From: Toxotes chatareus
Taxonomy: Eukaryota > Chordata > Actinopteri > Toxotidae
Direction: 5' to 3'
Assembly (NCBI GenBank): GCA_016801885.1
Contig: CM028882.1
Span: 15,145,047 to 15,209,046, forward strand
Length of the DNA stretch: 64,000 nucleotides
Shown here one piece after another: positions 48,185-60,565 of the stretch. The first letter of the stretch is position 1. Each line of letters begins with the position of its first letter. The notes beneath the pieces are model-generated. The model worked only from the letters and a program-made list of their open reading frames with translations. It searched no databases and was not told where the DNA came from. Position numbers and translations under genes: made by a program.

Positions 48185-49144
48185 ATGCCCCGTCCTGGGA
48201 AGAACTCTTACAGCGACCAAAAGCCCCCGTACTCCTACATATCACTGACAGCGATGGCTATCCAGAACTCAGCCGACAAGATGCTCCCTCTGAGTGACAT
48301 TTATAAGTTCATCATGGACAGATTTCCGTATTATCGAGAGAATACCCAGAGGTGGCAGAATTCTCTACGACACAACCTCTCCTTTAACGACTGCTTCATC
48401 AAGATCCCTCGGAGGCCTGATCAGCCAGGGAAAGGCAGCTTCTGGGCTCTGCACCCGGACTGCGGTGACATGTTTGAGAATGGCAGCTTCCTGAGGAGAC
48501 GGAAGCGCTTCAAGGTGCTGCGAGCAGAGCATATGGCCTGTAAGAGCTCCCCGATGATGCATTACTTTCACCATCACCACCACCACCCGGGCAGCAAACT
48601 GGGCGCATCATCCGGCCACCACGACAACTCAGCCGGCCCGGCAAGCACCGTGGGTCGTCTGCCTCCCTTTCAGGGCTACGGGGGCATTACTTGCGCACAG
48701 CCCGGCGGGTTTAAACACCCTTTCGCCATCGAGAACATTATAGGACGGGACTACAAGGGTGTGATGGCCAGCGGGCTCCCCCTCACCTCTGTCATGCACC
48801 ACCTGGGTTACCCGGTGCCCCCACAGCTCAGCAGCGTGGTCAACTCCATGTGGCCTCACGTCGGGATGCTATCGGAGTCCATGGGTGGCGTGCACATGCC
48901 CACATCATCCGAGTACGCGCCCTTCAGCGTGTCAGCAAAGGGCTTGTACCACAATGCCAACGGGCAAACCCTGCCCGCTGTTCCAGTGCCAATAAAACCC
49001 ACCCCGTCCCTGGGTCCCGTGCCCGGCTTGACGGGGCTGCAGACCGGCCCGGCACAGCTCTGCTCACCGGCTTCAGTAATGGAGAAAAGCGATCTGCTTG
49101 AGGGGAAAGGCAACCCTTTACACCCGGCTCTCCTCCTGTCCTAA
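48185..49144 (+). CDS. foxb2: Forkhead box transcription factor B2, single exon
   Basis: A nuclear DNA-binding transcription factor of the FoxB class, expressed in neural tissue in vertebrates. The intact 319-aa frame starts MPRPGKNSYSDQKPPYSYIS, the canonical FoxB N-terminus. The forkhead domain spans about residues 13-107 with recognition helix WQNSLRHNLSFNDCF (57-71) and a basic C-terminal wing RRRKRFK. Residues 129-134 form a His run, a short form of the His/Pro-rich stretch of mammalian FOXB2. FKHPFAIENIIGRDYKGV includes FAIENII (180-186), an eh1-like Groucho-binding motif. HPDCGDMF, IIGRDYKGV and MHHLGYPVP favour FOXB2 over FOXB1, and the neighbours prune2 and vps13a agree. C-terminal QTLPAVPVPIKPTP is shared by FoxB proteins. 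The coding region is GC-rich relative to its flanks. Confidence 0.97.
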   Translation: MPRPGKNSYSDQKPPYSYISLTAMAIQNSADKMLPLSDIYKFIMDRFPYYRENTQRWQNSLRHNLSFNDCFIKIPRRPDQPGKGSFWALHPDCGDMFENGSFLRRRKRFKVLRAEHMACKSSPMMHYFHHHHHHPGSKLGASSGHHDNSAGPASTVGRLPPFQGYGGITCAQPGGFKHPFAIENIIGRDYKGVMASGLPLTSVMHHLGYPVPPQLSSVVNSMWPHVGMLSESMGGVHMPTSSEYAPFSVSAKGLYHNANGQTLPAVPVPIKPTPSLGPVPGLTGLQTGPAQLCSPASVMEKSDLLEGKGNPLHPALLLS

Positions 49145-51100
49145 CCGGGTAAATTGCGGGTCATTTTTGAAAAGTTACGCAAACAGGATGGACATTGTTA
49201 TTGCATAAAATAAGACAGAACAGGCATCTGAGATATCATAGTTTAAGTTAAAGTGCAGCTGTAGGAGAGTTGTAAAAACTAAGGTTAACATTGTGCTGTG
49301 TAATGAATTTTTCATTAGACCCATGTTGATAAAAATCATAATTTATTTGCACAATTTGTGAGGGCATTTACCACATACAGTAATGTGGCACTGATAAATA
49401 CAATCAGATAAGTAGATACGCTAAACCCAAAGAAAGCTTTGATTTAGGAGACAAACGATCTAAAATTCTTTCCGAATGCAAACCAACAACTCTGTTTATA
49501 TTTTTGCTCTTATTCTATTTATTTTATTTCAACCTATGGCAGACCTATCGGCTAAAGACACATAGGCCTTCATGTTTTTTGAATTAGGCCTGTTGCACTT
49601 TTTGTGTGTTACTTAGCAGTGCATTGAAAATGTTATGCTTGTATTATAACACTATTTATCTGAAGATATTTATAAAGAACTTGAAACCGAATCTTTTTTG
49701 GTGTCGTAGTTATTTAAACGCTGGTTTTAATTAAATTTCCACACCGTTTGCTACTATGTTTGCACACCACACTGGAGGGGGAAAAAAAGGATAAATTCCA
49801 TTAGACTCCGGACTCTTCAATATTAAATTGCAGTGAGATGCAGTAAACTGAGCCAAAAAAAAAACAAAATATAGCGTATCAAGTGTGTTCTGACCTTTTC
49901 GATTCATCTATGCTGATTTTTGCCTGTGTAATAATTGTTTCCCTACACAGTTATTTAATATTGTACTACGTGCTGCCAATATCACTGTCTACAAGAGGAA
50001 ATAATAACAGCACAGACTACTGTGCACCAGTTGCTCTATGAAACGCATCATTTATGACTAAGTTTGTTTCCCTTATTTTTTTTAACAGCACTTTTCAAAA
50101 GCAATAGATCCCCATTTTAATTAAGACTCCCGTGAACATTTCTTTAAAATTTATATTAAACTTTGCTTGTAACTGTATAGTAATATACTGTAATAATGTC
50201 AAGAGTGAAACTTGTAATAATGCAGCAATTAGGCCATTTTTACTGAATGAATACAAAATGACATTGAAGTCATTTGAGCCTTTAGGACTTAAGACAAATT
50301 TAAGAACCCCTCTTGAACACCTAACCCTGACTGTTCAGAGGGGAAATGTATTTTGATTATTAAAAATTTCAGCAGGAGGATGGTGTAAATGTTATATTTC
50401 AAAAGTTCATCATTTCAATATGATGCGATTTCCCCAAATTCAAGAGAAATGTGAAAAAAGCTGAATTGTGTAAAACTTTAAAAAACTTCACATAAGCCAA
50501 ACTTTACTCAGAGAGATGTTTAGACTGAAGTCACACTAGCATCTTACACAAATCATCATTATGTGCAAACGAGTGTGCATCATGACATGATTCACATCTG
50601 GAATGGGTGTATGTGCAGATGCATGGCGTGTCCAGGACAGGTGTGTATGATCTTCATGAGATGGATATGAGCAGCCGACACTCTGGGCTGCAGCTTCACA
50701 ACTTCAAAAGCAGGCAGGGAGATCGGATCAAGTTTTGCTCTTTTGTTTGCTCTGTTTAAACGTAGCTTTGAAGCTTCTCCTCTCCAGCAGCACAAAGCGC
50801 CAGGTTCAGCCCACTGAAAATGACTTATATTCAACCTCCTGTCCCCTGTTTAGCATCCCAAAGGCTCCCACAGCTGACACTATTGTCACACCAGCCTCTG
50901 AACAAATAATTGAGATGCACCAGCGGAGGAGAGGCGTGGGAGTGAAGAATTAAAACCTATTTGGGTGTCATTGCTAACGAGCAGAATACATATAATAGTG
51001 ATTACCCTTATCTTTTCCTTCCTCATCCAAACTCTCTTGTTTTATTCTGTTTTCCACATCCTCACACTTCTCTCTTTTTTTAGCTGACTTTTTTGGTGGT
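49145..51100. other. foxb2 3' untranslated region and flank
   Basis: AT-rich sequence after the TAA stop with no other gene. The first several hundred bases probably include the foxb2 3' UTR; the polyadenylation site was not fixed. Confidence 0.5.
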
Positions 51101-51165
51101 TCTCTCCGGTTCTTCCTCTATCGCACCTGGATTTCCAAAGGTCATCTATTCTTACCTTCAGTTTC

Positions 51166-51169
<4 letters not shown>

Positions 51170-51259
<90 letters not shown>
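51170..51259. repeat. (CA)45 microsatellite
   Basis: About 45 uninterrupted CA units. Confidence 0.98.
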
Positions 51260-51261
<2 letters not shown>

Positions 51262-53749
51262 TCTCTGCAGGGTGTCTGTAATTCCTAGTTAAAGGGAACT
51301 AAAATTTTTATGGCACAACAGAAGCGTCTGTGTGAAAAGTGTGTGCCTGTGCCTGTAGGTGTGTGTGTTGCTGTAATTCCCTGATCAGCAGGCCCCAATG
51401 TCTTTAATAGCCCTCACTGCATTAGTGTATAATTAAATGCCACTAATTAAGAGACAATAAGAGGAGTAATAATGCAGCCATTATTACCCTCCATGATCCT
51501 CTGTCTTCACAACATCGGAGTTAGATGCCTCTGGAATCATAATATCACATGAGGTCTCCTAATGTGCACATGTGTTTATGCGCAGGGTAATAGGAGGTAT
51601 ATGTGCAGTTTATTTTTATAAGGGGAGACAGTGCTGGTTGTGTCAGAGCATTTAAGAATGTATGTTGAACGATTGCAGTACAAGTCTCCGCAGCTAGTTG
51701 GAAAACAGACACATAAATCTTAGATCATCTTAGAGAACTTTACTGAGGAGCCTTTACTGTGTTTGGTCACATCCTGTACCTTTCTACAGCTTGCAAGGTT
51801 TTTTTTTCTCTCAGTGGTTTTGTGTGTTTCTGTAGTGTGTGAATATGAACATTTTGTTTGATATGTTGATTAAAAACACACAATCAGAGTGACACTGTGT
51901 TTCTACACAACAGCTGGACTGAATGTAAATGTTAGAGGAAACACCTGTATTTGGAAGTTTGTGCCTGTACCAGTGCCCCCAGGCGTACAAATTTTGGATA
52001 GTATTTTGAGTTTCTTTCTTTTTTTATTTATTGCAAAACTCAAGGGTTTGAGAGATTATTTATGAATTATTTAAAAAAAAAAAAAAATCTAATTTCCGTG
52101 TCCACTCTGAGGACATTGCATTTTTCTTTTCACTTTCAGAGAAGAACAATCTGTGACTTGGGCACAAAACAAAAGACTTTTTCTCAAAGGTATTCATTTT
52201 TCACAGAAATGGATATGAATAAAGAGCCAGGCGTCATCATATCACTATGCCGATATAAAACGTGTTTTAATGTAATGCAAGTCTGAGTCAGAAGCAAAGA
52301 CAATTTAAAAATTGTTTTAAAAAGACTTATGTTTGGTTTCTGAAGACTTCCCAAGCATACAGTATACAAAAACTAATAAATAATACTGAAAACATTGAGA
52401 AACGACGACAAGGAATAGTTCGGTAACTTAGTCGTCCGTGCACCAGCCTGTAAAATTAGGTTTGGGTCAAAAGGCAGTGTATTTGTAAGTTGGTTTTGGT
52501 TTTCTAATAAGCAGCACATACTCACTCATTAGGAGGACTGACAGGGATATGATGACATTTCATTTGAACAACACAAATATAATACTACACCATGTGAAAA
52601 ACTGTTGGCACTGATAAAAGTGTACGGGACACAAATATGAGAGAACTCATTATTCACAGAAAAACAGTTCATCATGTGAAATATGAGTTTAAAATGAATA
52701 ATAGGACTCTTATGAATGAATAAAACATTCAGGTCAGAGGTGTTTTACTGTCAGCCCTCAGAAACGAAACGTTGTCTTGAATAGACAATGATACATTAGT
52801 GGTAATTACCCACACTTCATAGGGGCCAGGGTGACAAATTCTACATGCGTTTTTCTTAATGACCAGCAAGAGCTGGCCATCATAATGAGCAGCTTAATTC
52901 ATTGATCTGATCTGCCGTTTGCACTAACTCAAGCACACTGTTCTGCATACACATTCACACACACGAACATGAACAACATTAAATATTATTTTTTGTTCCA
53001 GACAGTAGTCTTTTATTCAGTGTAATGGCAACATCAGAAAACAGAAATGTGTTCTAATTTATTTAAACCTATAATTACAACACAAGGATTCCTTGTTCAG
53101 TCACAGCTTGAGTGGTAATTGGAAATATAAGCTGAGCCATTTCAACAATAAATGGAGGCATGAAACTGCATTACAGCAACTGTTAACTTTGTAAAACAAT
53201 TTTCCGAGTGAACCAAAATCTATCAAATGAATTTCATAAAGTTGCCTTTATTAACACTTCAAATACTTACTCAAATTGTTTGATAATATGCAGTGTCAGA
53301 ATATAGTGAGGGGAGCACATTAGAAAAAGTCTTGCTACTTCCTCACTTTTCTAACAACCATGAGGAATAAAAACAAAAGGGGATGAAAAGAAGCGAAGAA
53401 AAAAGATAAAAGTATAACAAATAAAAAGAATACAAATTAGACATGAAGAGAAAGGAAAAAAGAGAGCAGTGTGAGAGAGAGATGTACAGCTATGTGGTCA
53501 TTAGGGCTTCATACCCTCTTACAGAACTATAAGATTACAGGACCTCCTAATGCAGTCTGAAGAGATCTGAACATGAGGACCTTGAAACAGGCAGCCAGAC
53601 ATGTCATATTTATGTCTAAGGTAATCCATAAGTGTAAATCCATGAAACCCCCCCAACCCCATGTTCCTTCTTTCATCTGTTGCTTTGATCTCATCTATTG
53701 TACGGAGGCTGGAGTGTGCCATCTGAATAATTACAGGCTCTTCGTTGGT

Positions 53750-54130
53750 TCTTTGCAATCAATTAATTGATACATCGACATGCAGAAAAACATTCAGAGA
53801 TTCGGAATTAATTAAATGTACTTTTAAGTTGTGCATTCAAGAAAACGAATAGCAAAGGTGTTAGTGAAGAATAATTAAAATGTGTTAATTAATAATCCTT
53901 TTATTTGGTAATTAACATATCAGTAAGTTGACAAACTTTGAGGCCTGTTTGAATTTTAACAAATTTACTCTGTTAATCACTTCCTATGTCTACAAATTAT
54001 CTTCCATCGCACAATTAATTTTCCTTTTGCATTGACTAACACCAATTTCAATTTCAACATCATAGTTCAATTAACACACCTGCAGTATGATTAATTTAAA
54101 GACGTGGTGTCCCATGCTCAGTATTAAAAT
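53750..54130. promoter_or_regulatory. Possible cis-regulatory AT-rich block 3' of foxb2
   Basis: Many AATTAATT/TTAATTAA cores occur, including a third copy of AATTAATTGATACA at 53761-53774. The function is inferred only from composition and shared words with the upstream block. Confidence 0.35.
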
Positions 54131-54479
54131 GCAACCCACTCTGCAGTAATGGGAGCTGTCATTGGTCAGGTGACAAGAGCTTTTTGTTGCTCACCACACT
54201 GGGAAATTATGGGTTATCAATGAATGAAGTTAACTCTATTTAAATCTTACTCTCTTAAGAAATGTGTAAACGTTCCTCTAGATCATGCCATATGAATTTT
54301 CTTTAATTGGTTGATTAATCCAAAATCCTGCTTTTGGGATTTCTAAAACACATTTAATGTGCATATTGCAGCAATTATACAAAAATTAGAAATTTGTCCA
54401 CGTTTCGCTGAGAGCAATGCCAGTTTTTGCAGGAGCCCTCTGATTGCACTCACAGTGACAGACATTTAAACATGGTAGC

Positions 54480-54620
54480 TGCCCAGTTCTGATCTGCTGG
54501 TCACTGAGCAGCTCCACTGGAGCAGTTGGGGGTTAAGCGCTTTGCTCAAGGGCCCCTCAGTGGTGGTAATGATGGCGAGGCAAGTGCTGCTTTTTCACTT
54601 TCCCCAACCAGATTTTTCCA
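54480..54620. repeat. Fish interspersed repeat fragment
   Basis: TTAAGCGCTTTGCTCAAGGG followed by CCCCTCAGTGGTGGTAATGA and a CTTTCCCCAACC end match a widespread fish repeat; it is related in reverse orientation to the fragment near 29.4 kb. Confidence 0.7.
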
Positions 54621-57600
54621 GCTGGTCCAGTGGCAACCCCACTCCTCATACTACTCGTCTTGTCATGAATTTAATCACTTTTCACCATATGTACAAACAC
54701 CATATGTGCTTTAAATTACAAATGGTGTTTGCCCACATACTGTAATGCCAGCCATGGTACAGTTGTGGTACATGTGATAATATTTTAACAGTATGCGTGC
54801 ATGTGATTCACTGCAAGCAGGCAGCCGGCATACGGCTACATCTGCTCTTATCTTGGTAATGGTCCCCTTGCCACATTCACTGCTGTGGTCTTTAATAGTG
54901 GGACAAGGGGGACAGTCATCTGGCACATGTCGACGGGAGTCAGCACCAGCCAATGAAAAGGCCATCTGAGGAGGATTAGCATATTGGCATCAGGCCTGGA
55001 GACAGAGAGAAGCTGTCAGGGGAGAGAGTCCTAACGACAGGTCACTCTGGACCACTGCACATTACTATAACTCTTCTAACTTCTCTGTATTTTCTCCATT
55101 ATGTATCCCAATCTCTTGCTCAGATTTCACTTTTTTCTCATTCTCTCTGCGCCCCTCTTTCAGTCTTCTCTGTCTTAAGATAAAGCCCACCTGATCCTTC
55201 CAGCCACAGCCCTTTCTGACTCTTTGTCTTTCATTCAATCTCACCATTCCTGTTTTGTTCCACCCTTTTCAACCTCTTCTCCAAAACTCCTCTTTCCCCT
55301 TTCCTTTGGTCATCCAATTCTCTCTCATCCAGTCTCTGTCCCTCTCTCTTGTCTTTCCCCTTTTTCTTAATAATTAAACAATGATTCACTGATCTGAGGT
55401 CAAATTTTATCTGCCTGAAGTATATTGTCTCTGCTCTGTCCTCAAAGTAAGGTCTTCTGACGCAGCTCATATCATCTTCAATCTGCCATCTATCTTTATT
55501 GGCCCAAATTATTGCACCTTATTAGCCTTTATTACATTTTATTATCGATTCAAAACAGGTCAGCGGTTCATCCATCCTGGCCTGCTTCCCACTGTTTCTC
55601 CTCTCCGACTTCCCCACTTTCTCACTTTCTTTGAGGAGTTCAGACAAAGAAGTTCACTGGCCAAAAAAATTCAGCAATTTTATAAGAGGTTAAGTGCTTT
55701 GTTAGAGAATGAGTGTCCAAACAGGCTCATTTGCCTCCTCAATAAGAAAGATTAAAGTGAAATGGAAATTAACAAAGTGTATCATCAGCTCTCTCCCCGC
55801 TAAGAGTTTGCGCTTGAAATTTTAAATCTCATCACACAGTGTCAAAACATAATAATTGGCAGTGTTACAGAGAAAATTCTTATAACAAAGGTTTGGTTTT
55901 GTAAAACCGCAGAGGAGACAGAACCTGTTTGGTTACATGAAAGGCACAGAGTGAAAATGATGGCAAAATGTGATCAGGTCTTTTCTTCTTAGAGCCTTTA
56001 TCAAATTGTTCAAATCAAAACAATGAAATGTGATTGTTCTGATACATATCTGTGAGCCTAAGTGTAATCTAGGGATGTAAAAACTTACTTTTTATTGTAC
56101 CCAATTAATTTTGGTCTTTTCAGTAGGTGTACACAAACATTTGAAACTATTTATATTACATAAAGTCATCAGCTCTGTTTTTGCTACTTTTCTCTATAGG
56201 TGTCTGAGGAGGCTTTCTTTGCTGAAACTGAATTCTAAAAGGTAAACTGGGAACCCACCTAATCTTACTTTGACCAGTCTTTACTTGTAAATCATTTCTT
56301 TAAATAACTGTACAATACAGTCATATAGGTACAATGTATGGTTTTATACAGCAACTTGCACAATGATAATTAAACAAATCAGTAGCAGAGTTTCAAAGGG
56401 CAAACTGACAATCTAGCAGCACAGACAGAAAGCGTGAAGCTGATTTATCCTTTGAAACTGGAACAAGAGTTAGGGAGAGGAAAGACTCAACAAAACCTGA
56501 CTTGATTGATCTTTGATCATCAGGCACCAGAGGTCTTTCCTGCTACACTGAGCAACTGGACTGAATCAGCAAGAACACTGAGGAATCATTCTTCTTACTG
56601 AGCAAGTCTGAAAACGTCAACGTCCATGAAAACAGAGCTGAAGTTTCCATCGTACCTTCTTTGTGATGAAGGAAGGGTAAAAGGTCACTTTTAGCTCTGG
56701 GCAGGTGGTTAACGGGATGAAGTTACAGCCTCCAGTGGAGGGAGATGTAGCACATCAATCATAGTGTGCACAAATGAAGAAGTAAAGTGTGAGTTATTGT
56801 AAAGAGCCTTGTTTTCTTTTGTTCCTTATTGGTCTAAATCTGAGATGATAACCAGAGGCTGCTGGTTCATAAATACAGAAGCCAGCACAGCCATGTTGTC
56901 TGTTGCAGTTTTTAAGACCTGTAAAATATTTTGGTTGACAGGTTAACATAGTACTCAGTGCAATGAATTAATAAAATGCAGCCCACAAAATAAAAAAAAT
57001 GAATTATTATTTTCAAAAATGTAGCGCTCCAGAACCAAAAGGTTTTAACATTAATGCACCTAACAGCAGCAGAGCATTTGGCAACAATGCACTGTTCTCT
57101 CGTTAGCGTTAATTGCAGCTGTGACAGCGGTTAAAGGCAAGGTCCTCCTCTGACTCCCAATCATTTATCTCTCCATTACTGAGAGCACTCTGGGTTTTTA
57201 TTGGCGTAATAAAGTCGATCTTCACTACCACAAAAAGCCTCCTGACCCCTGGGCGCTCAAGAGGCCCCTGACCCCTCCCAAATGTATTCATCATCTTCAT
57301 ATTCATTCTCTGTCTCACACACACACACACTGCATGCATACAGGAAGGATGTTGTTTCTGACTTACTTAATGTTAAATTAGAAAACTAGAGAGGATCATT
57401 TTAATGAAGCTCAGGACAAGAGTTTTAACTGTGGATATGTTTCAGTGTGTCGATGTACGTAACTTACACAAATCTGACAAACTTGGATTTCCATAAACGT
57501 TAGAATGCACATCATGCTACACAAAAATAATAACTACATCCTTCTAATGCTCTCAGACAAGTGCAAGTGGAAGTCTGATCTTGCCAAACATCTAATCCAA

Positions 57601-58659
57601 TCCATGTGCGCCCTCTTGTGGTTGAGAAACTCAGATTGAGCCTTCCTGAAATAGTTGTGGTTTCTTCACATGACATGGTTTAGACAATGACTGTGTATGA
57701 CAGACATTCTTAGATAAAAACGACACTACATCATGGATTATTAATAGATGCCGTATATTGTGTAAGCCTGCAATTTAGGCAGAAAGTCACAACCAAAACC
57801 TCTGAGGTCCATAGTCACCTTTCATTCAGTATTAGTGTCAATAACATGATATTTTCTTTTCCTTTCACTGTAAGGATCAAAGCAAAATCACAACACGTTC
57901 CCTCAGTTACATGAAAATGAGTGTAAAAGTCACATGTTTAAATCTCCAGTTAATTGAGTTTGACCTAGATAAGAGCACATATTAACTCATAGCTGCCTAG
58001 TACACATCAGGTCAGTTGTGTGTCCGGACTGCCAGCTGTTTAAAGGTCAGTGGATCTCTGAGGTGGTGGGTGGGGTGCTGTCCATAGGCCTGGGGTGCTC
58101 ATGTCTTTGAATCGCCTTTGAACGAGAGGTCAGCTCTCTCAAAAGCAGATTATACTTATGTCATCATGACCACAATGACACACACTTCAGTGTTCTGCTA
58201 TGTGTTTTAATCTGAATTTCATTCTGAGTGCAGGGTAATACAGTATCTAATTGTGATATATCATGGAAATTAAAACATCTCTTAAATGGTTTATCTCAGG
58301 CATCAAATACATCTGATGTAGTATCAGTGTTACCATTGATATATATTTAAATTGTATTTTGAGTTTGTATGCTGTAGGTTTAAGTGGAATTTACATTTAA
58401 TACTTTCAGTACTTTGCCACTATGGCTTCCTTCACTTGTAGTACAAAAGAAAAGTACATTTCAGTGCTGATGTCAATTGTCTCAACTTCCTGAAAAGCTG
58501 ACATCACATAATGTAGCACAACTAAATGCACATCAGTGCACCTGATTGTGTTTGCCACCCACCGAGTATTCAACAGGCAAATGATACACTGTGTCTATTA
58601 TGTGTGTTCTTGTTGTATGCGTTTGTGTAAAACCTCTTTTGTGACGCAGGCGGGGGCGG

Positions 58660-58766
58660 CAGTCCAGTGATGCAGAGCATTGCACTCACCTTTAAAAACT
58701 GTCACAGGGACATCTGCCACACACATGCAGATCTTTTTTCAGTGAGGGACACATCACGACCTTACA
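58660..58766 (+). promoter_or_regulatory. Possible 5' untranslated exon of the C2CD4-family gene
   Basis: A donor CTTACAG/GTGAGA after 58766 and an acceptor GATAAAAG before about 58900 would splice a non-coding leader to the coding exon. This is inferred from splice-like signals only. Confidence 0.4.
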
Positions 58767-58937
58767 GGTGAGAGGAAAATATATTTTTAATTTCTCCATT
58801 TGGAAAACCTTCAGCTATTATGCCTTTGTGTGTTATTTTGTTTTAAGCTCCATTTGTTTGATTTGCCCAAATAATGTATTTTGTTCTTTTTGATAAAAGG
58901 AAACACTGGCATTGTGTTAAATCATCAGAAAATAACT

Positions 58938-60197
58938 ATGTGGGTCCTTGGGAAGATCAGGGAGAGCATCGAGAGCATTCCTCTGGAGCTGAGTCGTTAC
59001 ATGGGAAAGAGTGAGGAGGATATTTTTCTCTCTTCTAAGACAAGCCTCTCTCACAACCTGCACAACAACATCCTCACCCCAGACAAGATCCCTGAGTTCT
59101 GCCTGCCCCCACGGCTGTACAAGAGAAGCCCTCTGCTGGAAGAAGAGACAACCCCACCTAACCTGCACATAGATAGCCAGATACCCAAGAGCAGCACATC
59201 CTCAAACACTACACAAGTAAAGGCAAAGGACACGAAGACTGGTGATGCAGCAGTGGCTTGGAAGGCCACAAAGAAACCTTTGCCATTCTCTGCAGAGGGG
59301 TATGGACTGGCTGGGATATATGAGAGCCCCAACACTCGGAGGAAAGAGTCTTTGTTCCACTCAAAGTGCCCTGTTTACATGCTTGACAGACGCAATCCTA
59401 CTGCAGCACCCAGGCTGGCAAAGGAGACAACCCTGCCCAAGAAAACTTCTGGGTTTTTCCCTCTGTTTTTGTGCAAGAGCCTGTCAGAGACGGGAAGCAC
59501 AGAAAGTGAAACGCCTTCTTCCAGTGACTCCTCGCCCCTCAGTTCCCCATATACTGCTAAATCCACCCTCTACATCCCATCTGGCAGCGGTCGACTTAAA
59601 GGAGCAACATCCTGTCCTTCGTTAATTGACAGCAAGGAAGACAGAGGGAGGCTGAAGAGGGTGGGGTTAAGTTTAACAACCTCTCCCAGCAGCCCTCCAA
59701 GTTTACAGGGAAACTCGCTCACCCTAGCTCCACCTGTCCTCTTCCCACTGGATGTTCTGCAGTGCCAGGAGAGACTTCAGCGTGAGCATGTCCTCCCTTT
59801 GCAGGGCCGTGGTAAAGTGCGCCTCTCTGCTGAACACACCACATTCTCTACCAACACGTTCTCATCCCTTTCCACAGTCAGAGTTCGTGTGGTGTCTGTG
59901 GAAGGCCTCCGGGATGATACTGACCGACGAACCCTGAACTGTGCAGTGAATCTGTGTCTGACACCAGGGAAGCTGCAGCAACAGGAGAGTGCCACCATCA
60001 GGAACTGCCGCAGCCCTGTGTTTAATGAAGATTTCTTCTTCACAGAGCTGAGTAAGGAGGATCTGGTGGAACTGCAGCTGAGGTTAAAAGTGTTGGATAA
60101 ACCAGCAGCTGGAGCACTGAGGAGGGGGACAGTGATTGGAGTAATCACCAAACCACTGTCTGAGTTACTGCCTCTTAGTACATGGGTAGAAGAATAA
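58938..60197 (+). CDS. C2CD4-family (NLF/FAM148) C2-domain protein
   Basis: Members are vertebrate proteins with a disordered N-terminus and one C-terminal C2-like domain; some mammalian ones are nuclear and induced by inflammation. The chosen start gives 419 aa beginning MWVLGKIRES, like the family MW-LE-LR start; an ATG 57 bases upstream adds non-conserved residues and may be intronic. Motifs in order: NNILTPDKIPEFCLPPRL (43-60; family NVLTPDRIPEFCIPPRL), GLAGIYESPNTRRKESLF (123-140), a Ser/Pro-rich linker, and a C2 domain at about 292-412 with VFNEDFFFTELSKEDL and ending VITKPLSELLPL. The coding region lies in one exon. In mammals C2CD4A/B adjoin VPS13C; this copy adjoins vps13a. The exact orthology (a/b-like or a separate paralog) is unresolved. 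Confidence 0.92.
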   Translation: MWVLGKIRESIESIPLELSRYMGKSEEDIFLSSKTSLSHNLHNNILTPDKIPEFCLPPRLYKRSPLLEEETTPPNLHIDSQIPKSSTSSNTTQVKAKDTKTGDAAVAWKATKKPLPFSAEGYGLAGIYESPNTRRKESLFHSKCPVYMLDRRNPTAAPRLAKETTLPKKTSGFFPLFLCKSLSETGSTESETPSSSDSSPLSSPYTAKSTLYIPSGSGRLKGATSCPSLIDSKEDRGRLKRVGLSLTTSPSSPPSLQGNSLTLAPPVLFPLDVLQCQERLQREHVLPLQGRGKVRLSAEHTTFSTNTFSSLSTVRVRVVSVEGLRDDTDRRTLNCAVNLCLTPGKLQQQESATIRNCRSPVFNEDFFFTELSKEDLVELQLRLKVLDKPAAGALRRGTVIGVITKPLSELLPLSTWVEE

Positions 60198-60559
60198 AAG
60201 ATTTCTTTCTCACCAAAATGTCAAAATACCACTGCTATAACTCTTTTCACGTAGTATTTGAACAGCTTCAGCACAAAGGGATTGAAGAGGACATGAGAAA
60301 TACTGTGTGTAGGCTATGTGTGCATAACTTGTGATTATGGTTCATGTCACTTCTTAATTTAAACTGCTTTACTGTGATAAAAGAACTAACAAAAATCAGA
60401 GATTTTCTTCAAAATGAAGATATGAAAAAAAATCATTTTTGCTTGTGATCGGTCATGTCTCGACCACTATGATGCCAGTTAGAGCTCTCCCCCTGTCTTA
60501 ACCAGTTTAGGACTCTGCTGTTATTGTGCCCTCACTGCCGCAAAGTCTCAGAAAAGCCA

Positions 60560-60565
60560 AATAAA
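60560..60565 (+). terminator. Polyadenylation signal AATAAA
   Basis: AATAAA lies about 360 bases after the C2CD4-family stop and is followed by T/GT-rich sequence (TTGTTCGTTGTGGCCTTTTC). It is a plausible 3' end for that gene. Confidence 0.55.

Larger units (their letters stand above)
51260..58700. other. Gene-free region between foxb2 and the C2CD4-family gene
   Basis: No coding exon is recognised. Several stretches look more complex than their surroundings and may be conserved non-coding DNA: 51370-51620 and 53750-54130 (both rich in ATTA/TTAATTAA), 54830-54990 and 57080-57310. A fish repeat fragment is at 54480-54620 and a pyrimidine-rich tract at about 55080-55370. Confidence 0.45.

Noticed and set aside
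48850..49113. Extra frames within foxb2 on both strands
   Set aside because: Shadows of the GC-rich foxb2 coding region.
59242..59625. 127-codon plus-strand frame inside the C2CD4-family gene
   Set aside because: Out-of-frame shadow; the 419-aa frame carries all conserved motifs.
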